64,000 nt of DNA from Peptacetobacter sp900550335. Its GTDB lineage: Bacteria; Bacillota; Clostridia; Peptostreptococcales; Peptostreptococcaceae. Shown piece by piece: positions 18,025 to 26,664 of this stretch (positions are counted from its first letter, which is position 1; each line of letters starts with the position of its first letter). The translations under genes were made by a program, and so were the position numbers. Under the pieces are notes generated by a model that saw nothing but the letters and a program-made list of their open reading frames with translations, searched no databases and was not told the DNA's origin. The stretch covers positions 1,488,001 through 1,552,000 of the forward strand of contig NZ_CP180001.1 of the NCBI RefSeq assembly GCF_047528295.1, written 5' to 3'.

Positions 18025-19152
18025 ATGAGTTTCTATGAAGTAATAGAACAGTATAAGGATTTTGATTTTGATAAATATTGGGAAAATGTAACAGACTATG
18101 ATGTTTTAAGAAGTTTAGAAAAAGATAAATTAGACCACAATGATGTTTTAAACTTATTATCTCCAACAGCTGAAAAACATCTAGAAGCTATGGCACAGAA
18201 AGCTCATAGAATAAGTATACAGAATTTTGGTAGAGCATTAACTTTATACACTCCTATGTATATAGCAAACTACTGCGAAAACCACTGCGTATACTGCGGA
18301 TACAACTGTCACAGTGGAATCAAAAGAAAAAAATTAAACATGGAAGAAATAGATAAAGAATGTCAGGCAATCGCTGAACAGGGATTCAAACATATATTAA
18401 TACTTACTGGAGAAAGTGAAAATATGTCAAGTGTTGAATATATAGGAGAAGCTGTAAATCTATCTACTAAATATTTCCCTTCAATAGGAATAGAAGTTTA
18501 TCCAATGAGTGTTGAAGGATACAAACACTTAGTAGAAAATGGAGCAGAAGGTCTTACTGTATATCAGGAAACATATAATGAAGAAATGTACAAAAAAGTA
18601 CATCTAAAAGGGCCAAAAGCTAACTACAAATGGAGATTAGATGCACCTGAAAGAGGAGCAAAAGCAGGTATGAGAACTCTTACACTTGGAGCTCTTTTAG
18701 GACTTTATAAATGGAGAACAGATGCATTCTTTACTATACTTCATGGAGAATATTTAAAAGATCATTATCCATATATTGAACTATCTTATTCTGCACCTAG
18801 AATAAGACCTTTCAAAGGATGCTTTGAAGGATTAATGGAAGTAACTGATACTAATATGGTTCAGGCTATGTTAGTTATGAGACTATTTGACCCTCATGCA
18901 GGATTAAACGTATCTACTAGAGAAAACTTAGAAACAAGAAAACATATAATACCATTTGGTGTAACTAAACTAAGTGCAGGAGTATCAACTGATGTAGGTG
19001 GACATTCTCAGAATGAACATGACACAGCACAGTTCGAGCCTAACCACGACTGTGAAGTACCTGAAGTTACAGCAATGTTAAAAGAAATAGGCTATCAGCA
19101 CGTATTTAAAGACTGGGAAAGATTTGATTATACAGCTAGAAGCCAGAAATAA
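18025..19152 (+). CDS. thiH: 2-iminoacetate (dehydroglycine) synthase ThiH, radical SAM
   Basis: ThiH cleaves tyrosine to dehydroglycine and p-cresol by a radical-SAM mechanism, the anaerobic alternative to ThiO. The cluster motif is CENHCVYC (Cys84, Cys88, Cys91), and the C-terminal half has the TFGALLGLYKWR-like segment and GVTKLSAGVSTDVGGHS. Length of 375 residues is normal. The oxygen-sensitive route fits an anaerobic host. The ribosome site (GCAGGCGAT) is weak compared with neighbours. Confidence 0.96.
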   Translation: MSFYEVIEQYKDFDFDKYWENVTDYDVLRSLEKDKLDHNDVLNLLSPTAEKHLEAMAQKAHRISIQNFGRALTLYTPMYIANYCENHCVYCGYNCHSGIKRKKLNMEEIDKECQAIAEQGFKHILILTGESENMSSVEYIGEAVNLSTKYFPSIGIEVYPMSVEGYKHLVENGAEGLTVYQETYNEEMYKKVHLKGPKANYKWRLDAPERGAKAGMRTLTLGALLGLYKWRTDAFFTILHGEYLKDHYPYIELSYSAPRIRPFKGCFEGLMEVTDTNMVQAMLVMRLFDPHAGLNVSTRENLETRKHIIPFGVTKLSAGVSTDVGGHSQNEHDTAQFEPNHDCEVPEVTAMLKEIGYQHVFKDWERFDYTARSQK

Positions 19153-19157
19153 AGGTA

Positions 19158-19790
19158 GTGATAAATTTGTATCTTATTACAAATAGAAATTTATGCAGCG
19201 AGCAAGAGTACTTTGAAAGAATCAAAGAGGCTTGCATAAATGGAGTAGATAATATAATTATTAGAGAAAAAGATTTAACTGATGAAGAGGTAAAGATGAT
19301 ATATGATAAGATATCTTCGTCTCTTCCAGTTGAAGTTAGAAAAAAAACTTCTATTCTGGTAAATAGCAAATTTAAAGTATATGAAGAGACAGACTGTGAT
19401 GGAATCCATCTTCCATTTTGGTTATTTAAGGAGAGATTGCAAGAGGGATATGATTTTAATATAGGCAAACAAATAGGACTTTCTCTACATAGTGCGGAAG
19501 AAGTAAGCGAAATGGAAGAACTTTGCAGTAAATACGGTGTAAAAGTTTCATATATTACTCTTTCACATATATACGAAACAAAATGTAAGGAAGGGTTAAA
19601 ACCAAGGGGACTTGAACTTTTGAAGAAGGGCGGAAAATTAACAAAAGTCAAGGTTGTAGCTCTCGGAGGAATAGATTCTTCAAATGCAGCAGAAACACTA
19701 AAATACTGTGATGATATTGCGGTTATGTCTTTAATTATGAAAAGTAATGATGTTAAAAATACTGTAGAAGAACTTGTAAGTAATAGATAG
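19158..19790 (+). CDS. thiE: Thiamin phosphate synthase, ThiE/TenI family
   Basis: This TIM-barrel protein should join HMP-PP and thiazole phosphate. It has LYLITNRNLC at the start, IIIREKDLTDEEV (the pyrophosphate-binding RxKD motif), DGIHLPFWL, IGLSLHSAEE and VVALGGIDSSNA. The sequence diverges from classical ThiE at the GVHLGQ-like motif, so a TenI-like member is possible, but its place at the end of thiCSFGH favours ThiE. Translation starts at GTG 19158 or possibly TTG 19167, only a few bases after thiH. Confidence 0.82.
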   Translation: MINLYLITNRNLCSEQEYFERIKEACINGVDNIIIREKDLTDEEVKMIYDKISSSLPVEVRKKTSILVNSKFKVYEETDCDGIHLPFWLFKERLQEGYDFNIGKQIGLSLHSAEEVSEMEELCSKYGVKVSYITLSHIYETKCKEGLKPRGLELLKKGGKLTKVKVVALGGIDSSNAAETLKYCDDIAVMSLIMKSNDVKNTVEELVSNR

Positions 19791-19886
19791 TTTCTAATTT
19801 ATGTTTAATCTAAATTTAATCGGGTAGATATATAGTATATTAAAAATAGTATATTAAAACGGGAAGATTTTTTAGGAGGAAACAAT

Positions 19887-20243
19887 ATGAAATTATATGG
19901 ATATACAAAATGTTCTACAGTTAAAAAAGCTAAAAAATGGCTTGTAGATAATGGAATAGAATTTGAAGATATAGATATGGTACAGAATACACCATCAAGA
20001 GAAGAATTAGAAGAAATGTATAGAAGAAGTGGTCTTGATATTAAAAAGTTCTTTAATACTAGTGGAGTGAAGTATAGAGAGCTTAAATTGAAAGATGTTG
20101 TAAAGGTTGAACCTGAAGATAAACTTCTTGATCTTCTGGTAACAGATGGAATGCTTATAAAAAGACCTATACTTGATACAGGTAAGGACGTATTAGTAGG
20201 ATTTAAAGAAGCTGAGTGGACAAAAGTATTACTTGGCGAATAA
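19887..20243 (+). CDS. ArsC/Spx-family thioredoxin-fold protein (YffB-like)
   Basis: A 118-residue arsenate-reductase-family protein. The N-terminal redox motif is YTKCSTVKKAKKWL, with a single cysteine (Cys-Ser rather than the Cys-x-x-Cys of Spx), and the C-terminal part has LIKRPILDTGKDVLVGF, where the family's conserved RP motif occurs. No ars genes are near, so a glutathione-independent thiol reductase of unknown substrate is more likely than arsenate reduction. AGGAGG precedes the ATG and a strong terminator follows. Confidence 0.85.
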   Translation: MKLYGYTKCSTVKKAKKWLVDNGIEFEDIDMVQNTPSREELEEMYRRSGLDIKKFFNTSGVKYRELKLKDVVKVEPEDKLLDLLVTDGMLIKRPILDTGKDVLVGFKEAEWTKVLLGE

Positions 20244-20258
20244 CCCCCATAAATAGAA

Positions 20259-20299
20259 ACCCCAGTTTGTTGGATAAACAATGAACTGGGGTATTTTTT
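20259..20299 (+). terminator. Terminator after the ArsC-like gene
   Basis: ACCCCAGTT (20259-20267) pairs with AACTGGGGT (20284-20292), followed by ATTTTTTG. Confidence 0.9.
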
Positions 20300-20499
20300 G
20301 TTTTAAATATAAAATATTAAAATCATGCCAAAAACACAGTGAATAGAATAAAACTATAGAACAATTGTTATTTTCGATTTGATGTTTTGATAATAAAAAT
20401 ATAAAATAAAAAGCGAATATGAATATTTATTTTAATTTATTTAGTTATTTTTAATATTTCTTATAATTAAACTTAATTAATAAAACAGGGGGTTAACAA

Positions 20500-21330
20500 A
20501 TGAATAAGAAACTATCGAAAGTAATAATATGTGGTGTTATAGCTATGATGACACTTACTGCATGTGGAGGAAAAAAAGAAATAAAAAAATCAGAAGAATC
20601 AAATTCTAAAGAAAAAACTATAACTGTTGGTTGTGAAGCAACTACACCCGGTTGGATTCAAGCATCTGAAAATGGGGATCTTGCAGGATATGATTATGAT
20701 GTTTGGCAGGAAATAGGTAAAAGAACTGGTTACAAAATAAAATATAAAGTTATGGAATGGGATGGTATGTGGAGTATGCTAGACCAAGGGAGAATAGACT
20801 CAGTTGGTGAGCAGATATCTATATCTCCAGAGAGAAAAGAAAAATATGATTTCTCAGAACCTTATGCCTACAATGTTTACTGTTTATTAGCTGCTAAAAA
20901 TAACAAAGAGTTAAAAACAATGAACGATTTAAAATCTGGAATGACAATATCATGCGAAACAAATACTAGCGACGAAAATATAGTAAATGCAATAGATAAG
21001 GAATATAATGTAAAACTTAAAAAGACTTATTACGATGGAATGTCAGTACAAGATGTTGCACTTGGAAGATGTGATTTATGGCCAAGAGCAGAAACTTCTT
21101 GCATAGCTACAATAAAAGAAATAAATGATTTAAAAATACTTGGTAAGACAGACATACTAGAAATAAATGCATACCCATTTGCTAAAACTAAAAGGGGAGA
21201 AAAACTTTCAAAAGAAGTAAGTGAAGCTATAAAAGATATGCATAAAGACGGAACATTAAAGAAAATTTCAGAAAAATGGTTTGGAACAGATATATCAGAA
21301 AGACCTAAAGGAGCAAAAGAATTACAATAA
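20500..21330 (+). CDS. Amino acid ABC transporter substrate-binding lipoprotein
   Basis: A family-3 periplasmic-type binding protein anchored as a lipoprotein. The signal peptide ends in the lipobox LTAC (Cys near residue 22). The mature part has GYDYDVWQEIGKRTGYK, the amino-acid-binding stretch WDGMWSMLDQGRIDSVGEQISISPERKEKYDFSEPYAYN in two short conserved blocks, and a second lobe. GGGGG precedes the ATG. The permease and ATPase follow at once, making a complete importer for a polar amino acid or cystine-like solute; the exact ligand is not readable. Confidence 0.92.
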   Translation: MNKKLSKVIICGVIAMMTLTACGGKKEIKKSEESNSKEKTITVGCEATTPGWIQASENGDLAGYDYDVWQEIGKRTGYKIKYKVMEWDGMWSMLDQGRIDSVGEQISISPERKEKYDFSEPYAYNVYCLLAAKNNKELKTMNDLKSGMTISCETNTSDENIVNAIDKEYNVKLKKTYYDGMSVQDVALGRCDLWPRAETSCIATIKEINDLKILGKTDILEINAYPFAKTKRGEKLSKEVSEAIKDMHKDGTLKKISEKWFGTDISERPKGAKELQ

Positions 21331-21348
21331 AAAATAAGGGGTATAATT

Positions 21349-22014
21349 ATGAATTTAAGTTTTTCAATACAGGTATTTAAAGATATGATGGGGGTTTTAC
21401 CTGTTACAATTTCACTGACTATTTTTTCGTTTATAGCTGCTTTGGTTATAGCTATAATAATAGCTATAGTTGATTATTTCAAAATACCATTAATAAAACA
21501 AATATTTGATGTATATGTTTCATTTTTTAGGGGAACGCCTTTATTGCCACAGTTATTTCTTTTATATTTTGGTATACCTACATTTATAAAGCCTCTTAGA
21601 AGTGTTCCAGCGTATATTATTTGTATAATAGGTCTTACCCTAAATGCAGCTGCCTATATGAAAGAGGTTATAAGAGGTTCAATTCTTTCAGTTCCAGAAG
21701 GACAAAAGGAGGCTGCACTTGCCCATGGAATGACATCTATGCAAACTATGACTAGAATAATATTACCTCAAGCAGCTAGAGTTGCCATACCATCTTTATT
21801 TAACAACCTTGTTGACATTGTAAAAGGTACATCTATGGCATTTGCTATAGGTGTTATAGAGATAACTGCGACGGCAAATCTAAGGGCATCAGTTACATTT
21901 AATTACTTTGAGGCGTATATGATATTGATGATTATGTATTGGATTATAATTGTAGGGCTTGAACAAGTTGAAAAGAAATTAGAAAGTAAGATGTCTAAAG
22001 GATATGTACGATAA
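21349..22014 (+). CDS. Amino acid ABC transporter permease, HisM type
   Basis: The 221-residue membrane subunit has about five transmembrane helices and the polar amino acid permease signature FFRGTPLLPQLFLLYFG near residue 62. The EAA loop that contacts the ATPase is EGQKEAALAHGMTSMQTM near residue 116. It lies 18 bases after the binding-protein gene and 11 before the ATPase gene. Confidence 0.93.
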   Translation: MNLSFSIQVFKDMMGVLPVTISLTIFSFIAALVIAIIIAIVDYFKIPLIKQIFDVYVSFFRGTPLLPQLFLLYFGIPTFIKPLRSVPAYIICIIGLTLNAAAYMKEVIRGSILSVPEGQKEAALAHGMTSMQTMTRIILPQAARVAIPSLFNNLVDIVKGTSMAFAIGVIEITATANLRASVTFNYFEAYMILMIMYWIIIVGLEQVEKKLESKMSKGYVR

Positions 22015-22025
22015 GAGGTGGCTCA

Positions 22026-22769
22026 ATGATTAAAATAGAAAATTTACATAAAAAATTTGGAGATACTGAGGTATTGAAGGGAATAGACTTAGAAGTTAAA
22101 AAAGGAGAAGTTGTTGCAATAATAGGACCTTCTGGAACTGGAAAATCTACTTTGTTAAGATGTATAAATTATTTAGAAGTTCCAGATAAAGGTGTTATAA
22201 CGGTCGGAAATGTTTCTGTAGATGCAGAAAATCATAATAAATCAGAAATACATGATTTAAGAAAACATACAGCTATGATTTTTCAAAATTATAATTTATT
22301 TCAAAATAAAAATGTTCTTCAAAATGTAACAGAGGCATTGATAGTTGGAAAGGGAATGAAAAAACAGGATGCTGAAAAAGAAGCTATAAATCAGCTAGAA
22401 AAAGTTGGAATGTCTGATAAAATACACCAATATCCCATAACTTTATCTGGAGGTCAGCAGCAGAGGGTTGCTATAGCTAGGTCAATGGCAACTAAACCGG
22501 ATATACTCTTATTTGATGAGCCGACATCTGCCTTAGATCCAGAATGGGTACAAGAAGTATTAGAGGTAATAAAAAAGTTGGCAGAAAAACACCATACTAT
22601 GCTTATAGTGACTCATGAAATGAAATTTGCAAGAGATGTTGCAGATAGGATAGTATTTATGGACGGTGGCATAATAGAAGAAGAGGGAATTCCAGAAGAA
22701 TTATTATCAAAACCTAAGTCAGATAGAACAAGAGAGTTTTTAAAAGTTACAAAGCTTGGAGATTTATAG
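22026..22769 (+). CDS. Amino acid ABC transporter ATP-binding protein, GlnQ type
   Basis: The 247-residue ATPase has Walker A (GPSGTGKST), Q-loop (MIFQNYNLFQNK), signature (LSGGQQQRVAIARSMA), Walker B (ILLFDEPTSALDPE) and the H-loop (VTHEM). This is the complete cassette of the polar amino acid uptake class. AAGAGGTGG precedes the ATG. A terminator directly after the stop closes the three-gene operon. Confidence 0.96.
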   Translation: MIKIENLHKKFGDTEVLKGIDLEVKKGEVVAIIGPSGTGKSTLLRCINYLEVPDKGVITVGNVSVDAENHNKSEIHDLRKHTAMIFQNYNLFQNKNVLQNVTEALIVGKGMKKQDAEKEAINQLEKVGMSDKIHQYPITLSGGQQQRVAIARSMATKPDILLFDEPTSALDPEWVQEVLEVIKKLAEKHHTMLIVTHEMKFARDVADRIVFMDGGIIEEEGIPEELLSKPKSDRTREFLKVTKLGDL

Positions 22770-22792
22770 AGTATAAAAATTATATAAATTTA

Positions 22793-22830
22793 AAATGGAC
22801 TATTGCATATTTTGTGGTAGTCCATTTTTT
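22793..22830 (+). terminator. Terminator of the amino acid ABC operon
   Basis: AAATGGACTA (22793-22802) pairs with TAGTCCATTT (22818-22827), ending in a T run. Confidence 0.88.
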
Positions 22831-22903
22831 ATATGGATTTATAAAAAAGAGAATTTATTACATGTGTAATGTATAAAAAATGTATAAAATTTAGAAAAAT
22901 TGT

Positions 22904-22981
22904 ATATATACTGTATATACAGTTGACAGGATTTATATACAGTGTTATTATGTGTATATAGATAGTATATACAGTATATAC
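22904..22981 (+). promoter_or_regulatory. Promoter flanked by two YtrA/GntR-type operators
   Basis: The promoter is TTGACA (22923-22928), 17 bases, then TATTAT (22946-22951). A perfect palindrome GTATATACAGTATATAC lies just downstream (22965-22981), and a near-identical copy, ATATATACTGTATATAC, lies just upstream (22904-22920). This is the expected layout for autorepression by the adjacent GntR regulator. The operator role is inference from symmetry and position. Confidence 0.75.
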
Positions 22982-23002
22982 ACAGATAAACAAGGAGGGA
23001 TA

Positions 23003-23380
23003 ATGTTGAATATTATAATAGATGATAAATCAAAGCTATCCCTGTACGAACAAATACAAAGTCAGATAAAAGCTCAGATTTTGAGTGGGGATATAAAACC
23101 TGGAGAAATGCTTCCGTCGATAAGAACACTAGCAAAAGAGATTAAAGTTAGCATAATCACCACAAAAAGAGCTTATGAAGAATTAGAAAAAGAAGGATTT
23201 TTGGAAACTGTACAGGGAAAAGGTACATTTGTATCTGAAAAAAATCAAGATAGGATAAAAGAAATAACTATGTATGAAATTGAAAACAAGCTTGAAGATA
23301 TAATAAGGCAGGCAAAGGCTATAGGGCTTACATTAGATGAAGGAATAGAGATATTTAAAAGTATCTATGAGGAGGTGTAA
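23003..23380 (+). CDS. GntR-family regulator, YtrA subfamily
   Basis: A short 125-residue GntR protein with an N-terminal winged helix (LYEQIQSQIKAQILSGDIKPG, then LPSIRTLAKEIKVSIITTKRAYEELEKEGF) and only a small helical C-terminal tail. This is the YtrA layout, which controls adjacent ABC exporters. The ATG at 23003 is used because AAGGAGGG lies just before it; earlier in-frame codons overlap the promoter and operators. The ABC ATPase gene starts four bases after the stop. Confidence 0.92.
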   Translation: MLNIIIDDKSKLSLYEQIQSQIKAQILSGDIKPGEMLPSIRTLAKEIKVSIITTKRAYEELEKEGFLETVQGKGTFVSEKNQDRIKEITMYEIENKLEDIIRQAKAIGLTLDEGIEIFKSIYEEV

Positions 23381-23383
23381 TTT

Positions 23384-24235
23384 ATGAATGCAGTAGAATT
23401 AAAAGGTCTTAAAAAGAATCTAGGAGATTTTAAGTTAGATATAGACGATTTTAAAATAGAAAAAGGATTGATAACAGGGTTTGTTGGAAAAAATGGAGCA
23501 GGAAAGACTACAACAATAAATCTTATAATGAATTTTATTGAAAAAAATAGTGGAAGTATAAAGATATTTGGCAGAGAATTTAGTGGAAAAGAGTTAGATA
23601 TAAAGGAAAAAATTGGATATGTGGGAGATAAGTCTGGTTTTATGGCTGAGGCTACATTAAAATCTATCAAAAGTAGCATATCTAATTTTTATAATGCTTG
23701 GGATGAAGATTTATATAAGAATTTGATGAATAGATTAGAACTAACAGAAACAAAGACATACAAAGACTGCTCAAAAGGTCAGCAGAAGAAGTTTGAGATT
23801 GTTATGGCATTATCTCACAGACCAGAGATTCTTATAATGGACGAGCCAACTGCAAATCTAGATCCTGTTGTAAGAGATGAGGTCATGGATATAATACAGG
23901 AGATGATGGAGCAGTACGAATTAACAGTGTTTTAATCAACTCATATAACTTCAGACCTTGAAGATGTGTGTGACAGCATAGCATTTATAGATGACGGAAA
24001 GATTTTCTTAAAAGGATATAGAGAGGATGTAATAGAATCTCATAAAATTGTCAAAGGAAGATTAGACTTATTAACTGAAGAAACAGAGAAGTACTTTGTA
24101 AGTATAAATAAAAATGACTTTGGATTTGAGGCACTTACTAATGATTATAATGGATTATTTGAGTTATTAGGTGAAGAGGCAATTTACTCAAGACCAAAGA
24201 TAGAAGATATTTTAAAATTCTATATAAGGGGGTAA
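23384..24235 (+). pseudogene. ABC exporter ATPase (YtrB-like) with in-frame stop
   Basis: A ~283-residue exporter ATPase broken by a TAA at 23933-23935. The first part has Walker A (GKNGAGKTT), the signature CSKGQQKKFEIVMALS and Walker B (ILIMDEPTANLDP). After the stop the same frame continues at once with STHITSDLEDVCDSIAFIDDG, which is the H-loop and D-loop region that should follow. Only one codon is wrong, so this is a point nonsense change or a sequencing error, not a frameshift. The truncated 183-residue product would lack the H-loop histidine and should not hydrolyse ATP. The permease downstream is also broken. Confidence 0.88.
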
Positions 24236-24797
24236 TGAGATGAAAAATATTATAAACCTTACTAAAATGAGTTTAAAAAACTTAAATGCAATTAAAAAGT
24301 TTGCTATAATAAGTATTTTTGCTGTAGTAGTGGCAGTTTTCTTTGTAAGTGAAGGGACTAAGAATGTGAACGGAGCAGAGGCAAACAGCATATACTTATT
24401 AATGATAATAAATCTTATGGCGTATATTTTTACATATATGGTTATGGCGTATGAAGAAATGAGCAATATAGATATTTTGATTGGATACCTTCCAGTCGAA
24501 AAGAAAGAATATATAAAATCTAGATATTTACTTGGACTTGCTGGGGTTTTATTAGGAGTTGTTCTATTCTTTGTAGTGATATTTGCCAGAAATATGGTTA
24601 AAACAGGTAGTATAGTAGGAAGTATGGGAATGAATGGGATACTTGAATTGGCAGGAATGGGTATATTCTGTGCAATACTTACAATTTCAATAATAATTCC
24701 TTCTCATATAGGATTTGGAGGAACTAAAGGAAGATTAATAGCTATAATTGGATTCATGGCACCAATGTTTGCAGGAGCAGCGATTGCAAATGTAAGT

Positions 24798-24805
24798 GAT
24801 TTTGC
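24798..24805 (+). repeat. Left target-site duplication (GATTTTGC)
   Basis: This 8-bp sequence is repeated exactly at 26286-26293 on the far side of the insertion sequence. Eight or nine bases is the duplication length of IS256-family elements. Confidence 0.9.
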
Positions 24806-24881
24806 GAGTATATGAAAAAAAGTCTGTAAATTTAATCGCCTTCTATGGTAATATCAAATTAATCATAGGAGGCGATTTTTT

Positions 24882-26105
24882 ATGGGCAGAAAGAAAAGAG
24901 AACCATTGAATCCAGAAAAGAAAAATATAATAGCGGAGCTAATTAAAACATATGAAATTAAAACCGCTCAAGACATTCAGGATGCACTTAAAGATCTTTT
25001 GGGGGATACTATTCAAGAAATGCTTGAATCTGAAATGAATGAGCATCTTGGATATGAAAAATATGAACGTGGTGAAAATACCAACTCAAGAAATGGATAT
25101 AAAACAAAAAGAGTAAGATCTGGAATGGGAGAATATGAAATTGATGTTCCTCAAGATAGAGATTCTTCTTTCGAACCTCAAATTGTCAAAAAAAGACAAA
25201 AGGATATTTCTGAAATAGAGCAAAAGATAATAAATATGTATGCTTTAGGCATGAGTAATAGAGATATAACTTCTCAAATAGAGGATATTTATGGATTTGA
25301 ACTATCTGAAGGAATGATTTCAGATGTAACTGATAAAATAATACCTAAAATCGAAGAATGGAAATATAGACCTCTTGAAAGTGTGTATCCTGTTGTATAT
25401 ATAGATGCTATCCATTTCTCTGTTAAAGAAAATGGTTCTGTTAAGAAAAAAGCTGTCTATGTAATTCTTGGTATAAGTTCCGAAGGATGCAAAGAAATTC
25501 TAGGATTGTATATTGGAGATACTGAAAGCTCTAAGTATTGGTTTTCTGTGCTAAATGAATTAAAAAATAGAGGTGTAAGAGATATTTTAATCGTTTGTGC
25601 TGATGGACTATCAGGAATAAAAGAAGCGATAAGCTCTGCTTTTCCAAATACTGAATATCAAAGATGTATTGTTCATCAAGTTAGAAATACATTAAAATAT
25701 GTATCATACAAAGATAGAAAGGAATTTGCTAATGATTTAAAAACAATATATCATGCCATTAATGAAGAACAGGCTCTAGCTAATTTAGAACGTACTTCAG
25801 AAAAATGGAATGAAAAATATCCAAATTCTATGAAATCTTGGTTTAGTAACTGGGATTCAATTATACCGATATTTAAATTTTCACCAGAGACTAGAAAAGT
25901 AATTTATACTACAAATGCTATTGAAAGTGTAAATTCGCAGCTAAGAAAAATAAATAAAAAAAGAACTGTTTTTCCAAATAAGATTTCTCTAGAAAAATCA
26001 CTATACCTATCAGTTGAAAAAATAAGCAAAAAATGGAGTATGCCTATTAGAAACTGGGGTTATATTTACGGAGAACTTTCTATAATGTATGAAGATAGAT
26101 TGTAA
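24882..26105 (+). CDS. IS256-family (Mutator-type) transposase
   Basis: The 407-residue transposase has the DDE catalytic triad: Asp175 in VYIDAIHF, Asp241 in CADGLSGIKEAI and Glu348 in TTNAIESVNSQLRK. The C-x2-H pattern of the family is visible in RCIVHQVRN. The N-terminal domain includes EMLESEMNEHLGYEKYERGE, typical of Mutator-class enzymes. AGGAGG precedes the ATG. No stop or frameshift is seen, so it should be active. Confidence 0.96.
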   Translation: MGRKKREPLNPEKKNIIAELIKTYEIKTAQDIQDALKDLLGDTIQEMLESEMNEHLGYEKYERGENTNSRNGYKTKRVRSGMGEYEIDVPQDRDSSFEPQIVKKRQKDISEIEQKIINMYALGMSNRDITSQIEDIYGFELSEGMISDVTDKIIPKIEEWKYRPLESVYPVVYIDAIHFSVKENGSVKKKAVYVILGISSEGCKEILGLYIGDTESSKYWFSVLNELKNRGVRDILIVCADGLSGIKEAISSAFPNTEYQRCIVHQVRNTLKYVSYKDRKEFANDLKTIYHAINEEQALANLERTSEKWNEKYPNSMKSWFSNWDSIIPIFKFSPETRKVIYTTNAIESVNSQLRKINKKRTVFPNKISLEKSLYLSVEKISKKWSMPIRNWGYIYGELSIMYEDRL

Positions 26106-26116
26106 TAATTAAAAAA

Positions 26117-26151
26117 GTCAAGAAAACCGCTTTTTAGCTGGTTTTCTTGAC
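26117..26151 (+). terminator. Hairpin after the transposase gene
   Basis: GTCAAGAAAACC (26117-26128) pairs exactly with GGTTTTCTTGAC (26140-26151). There is an A run before it but only short T runs after, so it may end transcripts entering from the right or act as a barrier inside the element. Confidence 0.6.
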
Positions 26152-26285
26152 ATGCAACAAAATAAATAATATTATGTTTTCAAAGGCGTTAGCCATTTAC
26201 TCATAAATTATTTTAAGTCTATTATACTACCTAACGGTAGTTTAAGCCATAGAGGGCTTATTTACAGAAAAAATTCTATATACCC

Positions 26286-26293
26286 GATTTTGC
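26286..26293 (+). repeat. Right target-site duplication (GATTTTGC)
   Basis: Exact copy of 24798-24805, immediately outside the right inverted repeat of the insertion sequence. Confidence 0.9.
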
Positions 26294-26439
26294 TAGCCTT
26301 AATACTGTTTCTTTCTCTGTAGCACTTTTAGTTGGATCTTTAATACTACTTTTAGGATCATATGAGGTTGCTATTATTGCCTATAAAAGAAAAAGAATCG
26401 TATAGAAATAATTGCTGTTGTAAGTTTTTACAATAGATA

Positions 26440-26565
26440 TTAAATGAGTAATCACAAATTAATTTGCATCGACAATTCCGCAAGCGCCCCATACATTTAA
26501 ATGTTTTCCAATAATAATTGGGGCGCTGAGGACTGGAGAGCAAATAATTGTGATTACTCATTTAA
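26440..26565. ncRNA. Long palindromic structure, candidate structured RNA or small inverted-repeat element
   Basis: An 18-bp perfect stem (26440-26457 with 26548-26565, beginning TTAAATGAGTAATCACAA) extends by a 6-bp ATTTGC/GCAAAT stem. It then opens into a large internal loop (16 and 13 bases) and closes again with an 8-bp GC-rich stem, GCGCCCCA (26484-26491) with TGGGGCGC (26519-26526). A terminator-like hairpin follows at 26564-26602. The stem-bubble-stem shape loosely recalls 6S RNA, but it is shorter than usual. A miniature inverted-repeat element is the other reading. No protein-coding frame fits. Confidence 0.4.
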
Positions 26566-26602
26566 AAAGGCTATTGCAAATTATTTCAACAGCCTTTTTT
26601 TT
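26564..26602. terminator. Bidirectional terminator downstream of the YhgE/Pip gene
   Basis: AAAAAGGCT pairs with AGCCTTTTT around a loop whose ATTG/CAAC ends nearly pair. Eight T residues follow on the plus strand and five A residues precede it, so it can serve the minus-strand gene at 26665 and any plus-strand transcript. Confidence 0.8.
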
Positions 26603-26664
26603 CTCTAAATCATCTATTCATCTCTTTAAATATTTACATTTATTAAATTATATATTATCAAAAT

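Larger units (their letters stand above)
24806..26285 (+). mobile_element. Complete IS256-family insertion sequence, 1,480 bp
   Basis: The element has imperfect ~26-bp terminal inverted repeats: the left end begins GAGTATATGAAAAAAAG and the right end, read inward, GGGTATATAGAATTTTTT, both reaching TCTGTAAAT. It carries one intact transposase gene and is flanked by an 8-bp duplication of permease sequence. A short palindrome (CATAGGAGGCGA region) precedes the transposase and a strong hairpin (26117-26151) follows it. The intact ends and clean duplication suggest a recent insertion. Confidence 0.93.
24240..26405 (+). pseudogene. ABC-2 type permease (YtrC/BcrB-like) split by an IS256-family insertion
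   Basis: The 5' part (24240-24805) encodes about six hydrophobic segments of an exporter permease. It is interrupted after ...NVSDFA by the insertion sequence at 24806-26285. The 3' part (26294-26405) resumes in the same frame as SLNTVSFSVALLV and ends YKRKRIV at the stop 26403-26405. Removing the element and one copy of the 8-bp duplication restores an uninterrupted 225-codon gene. The current product would end in two element-encoded codons. It is the third gene of the GntR-controlled operon. Confidence 0.9.

Noticed and set aside
19887..20243. Arsenate reductase assignment, and pairing with the ArsB-like transporter at 11062
   Set aside because: Only the fold family supports it; no ars operon is present and the transporter is about 8 kb away and equally like NhaD/SLC13.
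23933..23935. Programmed readthrough of TAA in the ATPase gene
   Set aside because: No recoding signal is visible and the next operon gene is also broken, so simple loss is more likely.
26358..26561. 67-codon minus-strand frame
   Set aside because: It runs across the permease 3' fragment and the palindromic structure, with no ribosome site and no protein-like pattern.
26440..26565. Calling the palindrome 6S RNA
   Set aside because: The overall shape fits loosely, but it is shorter than usual 6S RNAs and I cannot check the consensus; it is kept as an unnamed structure.
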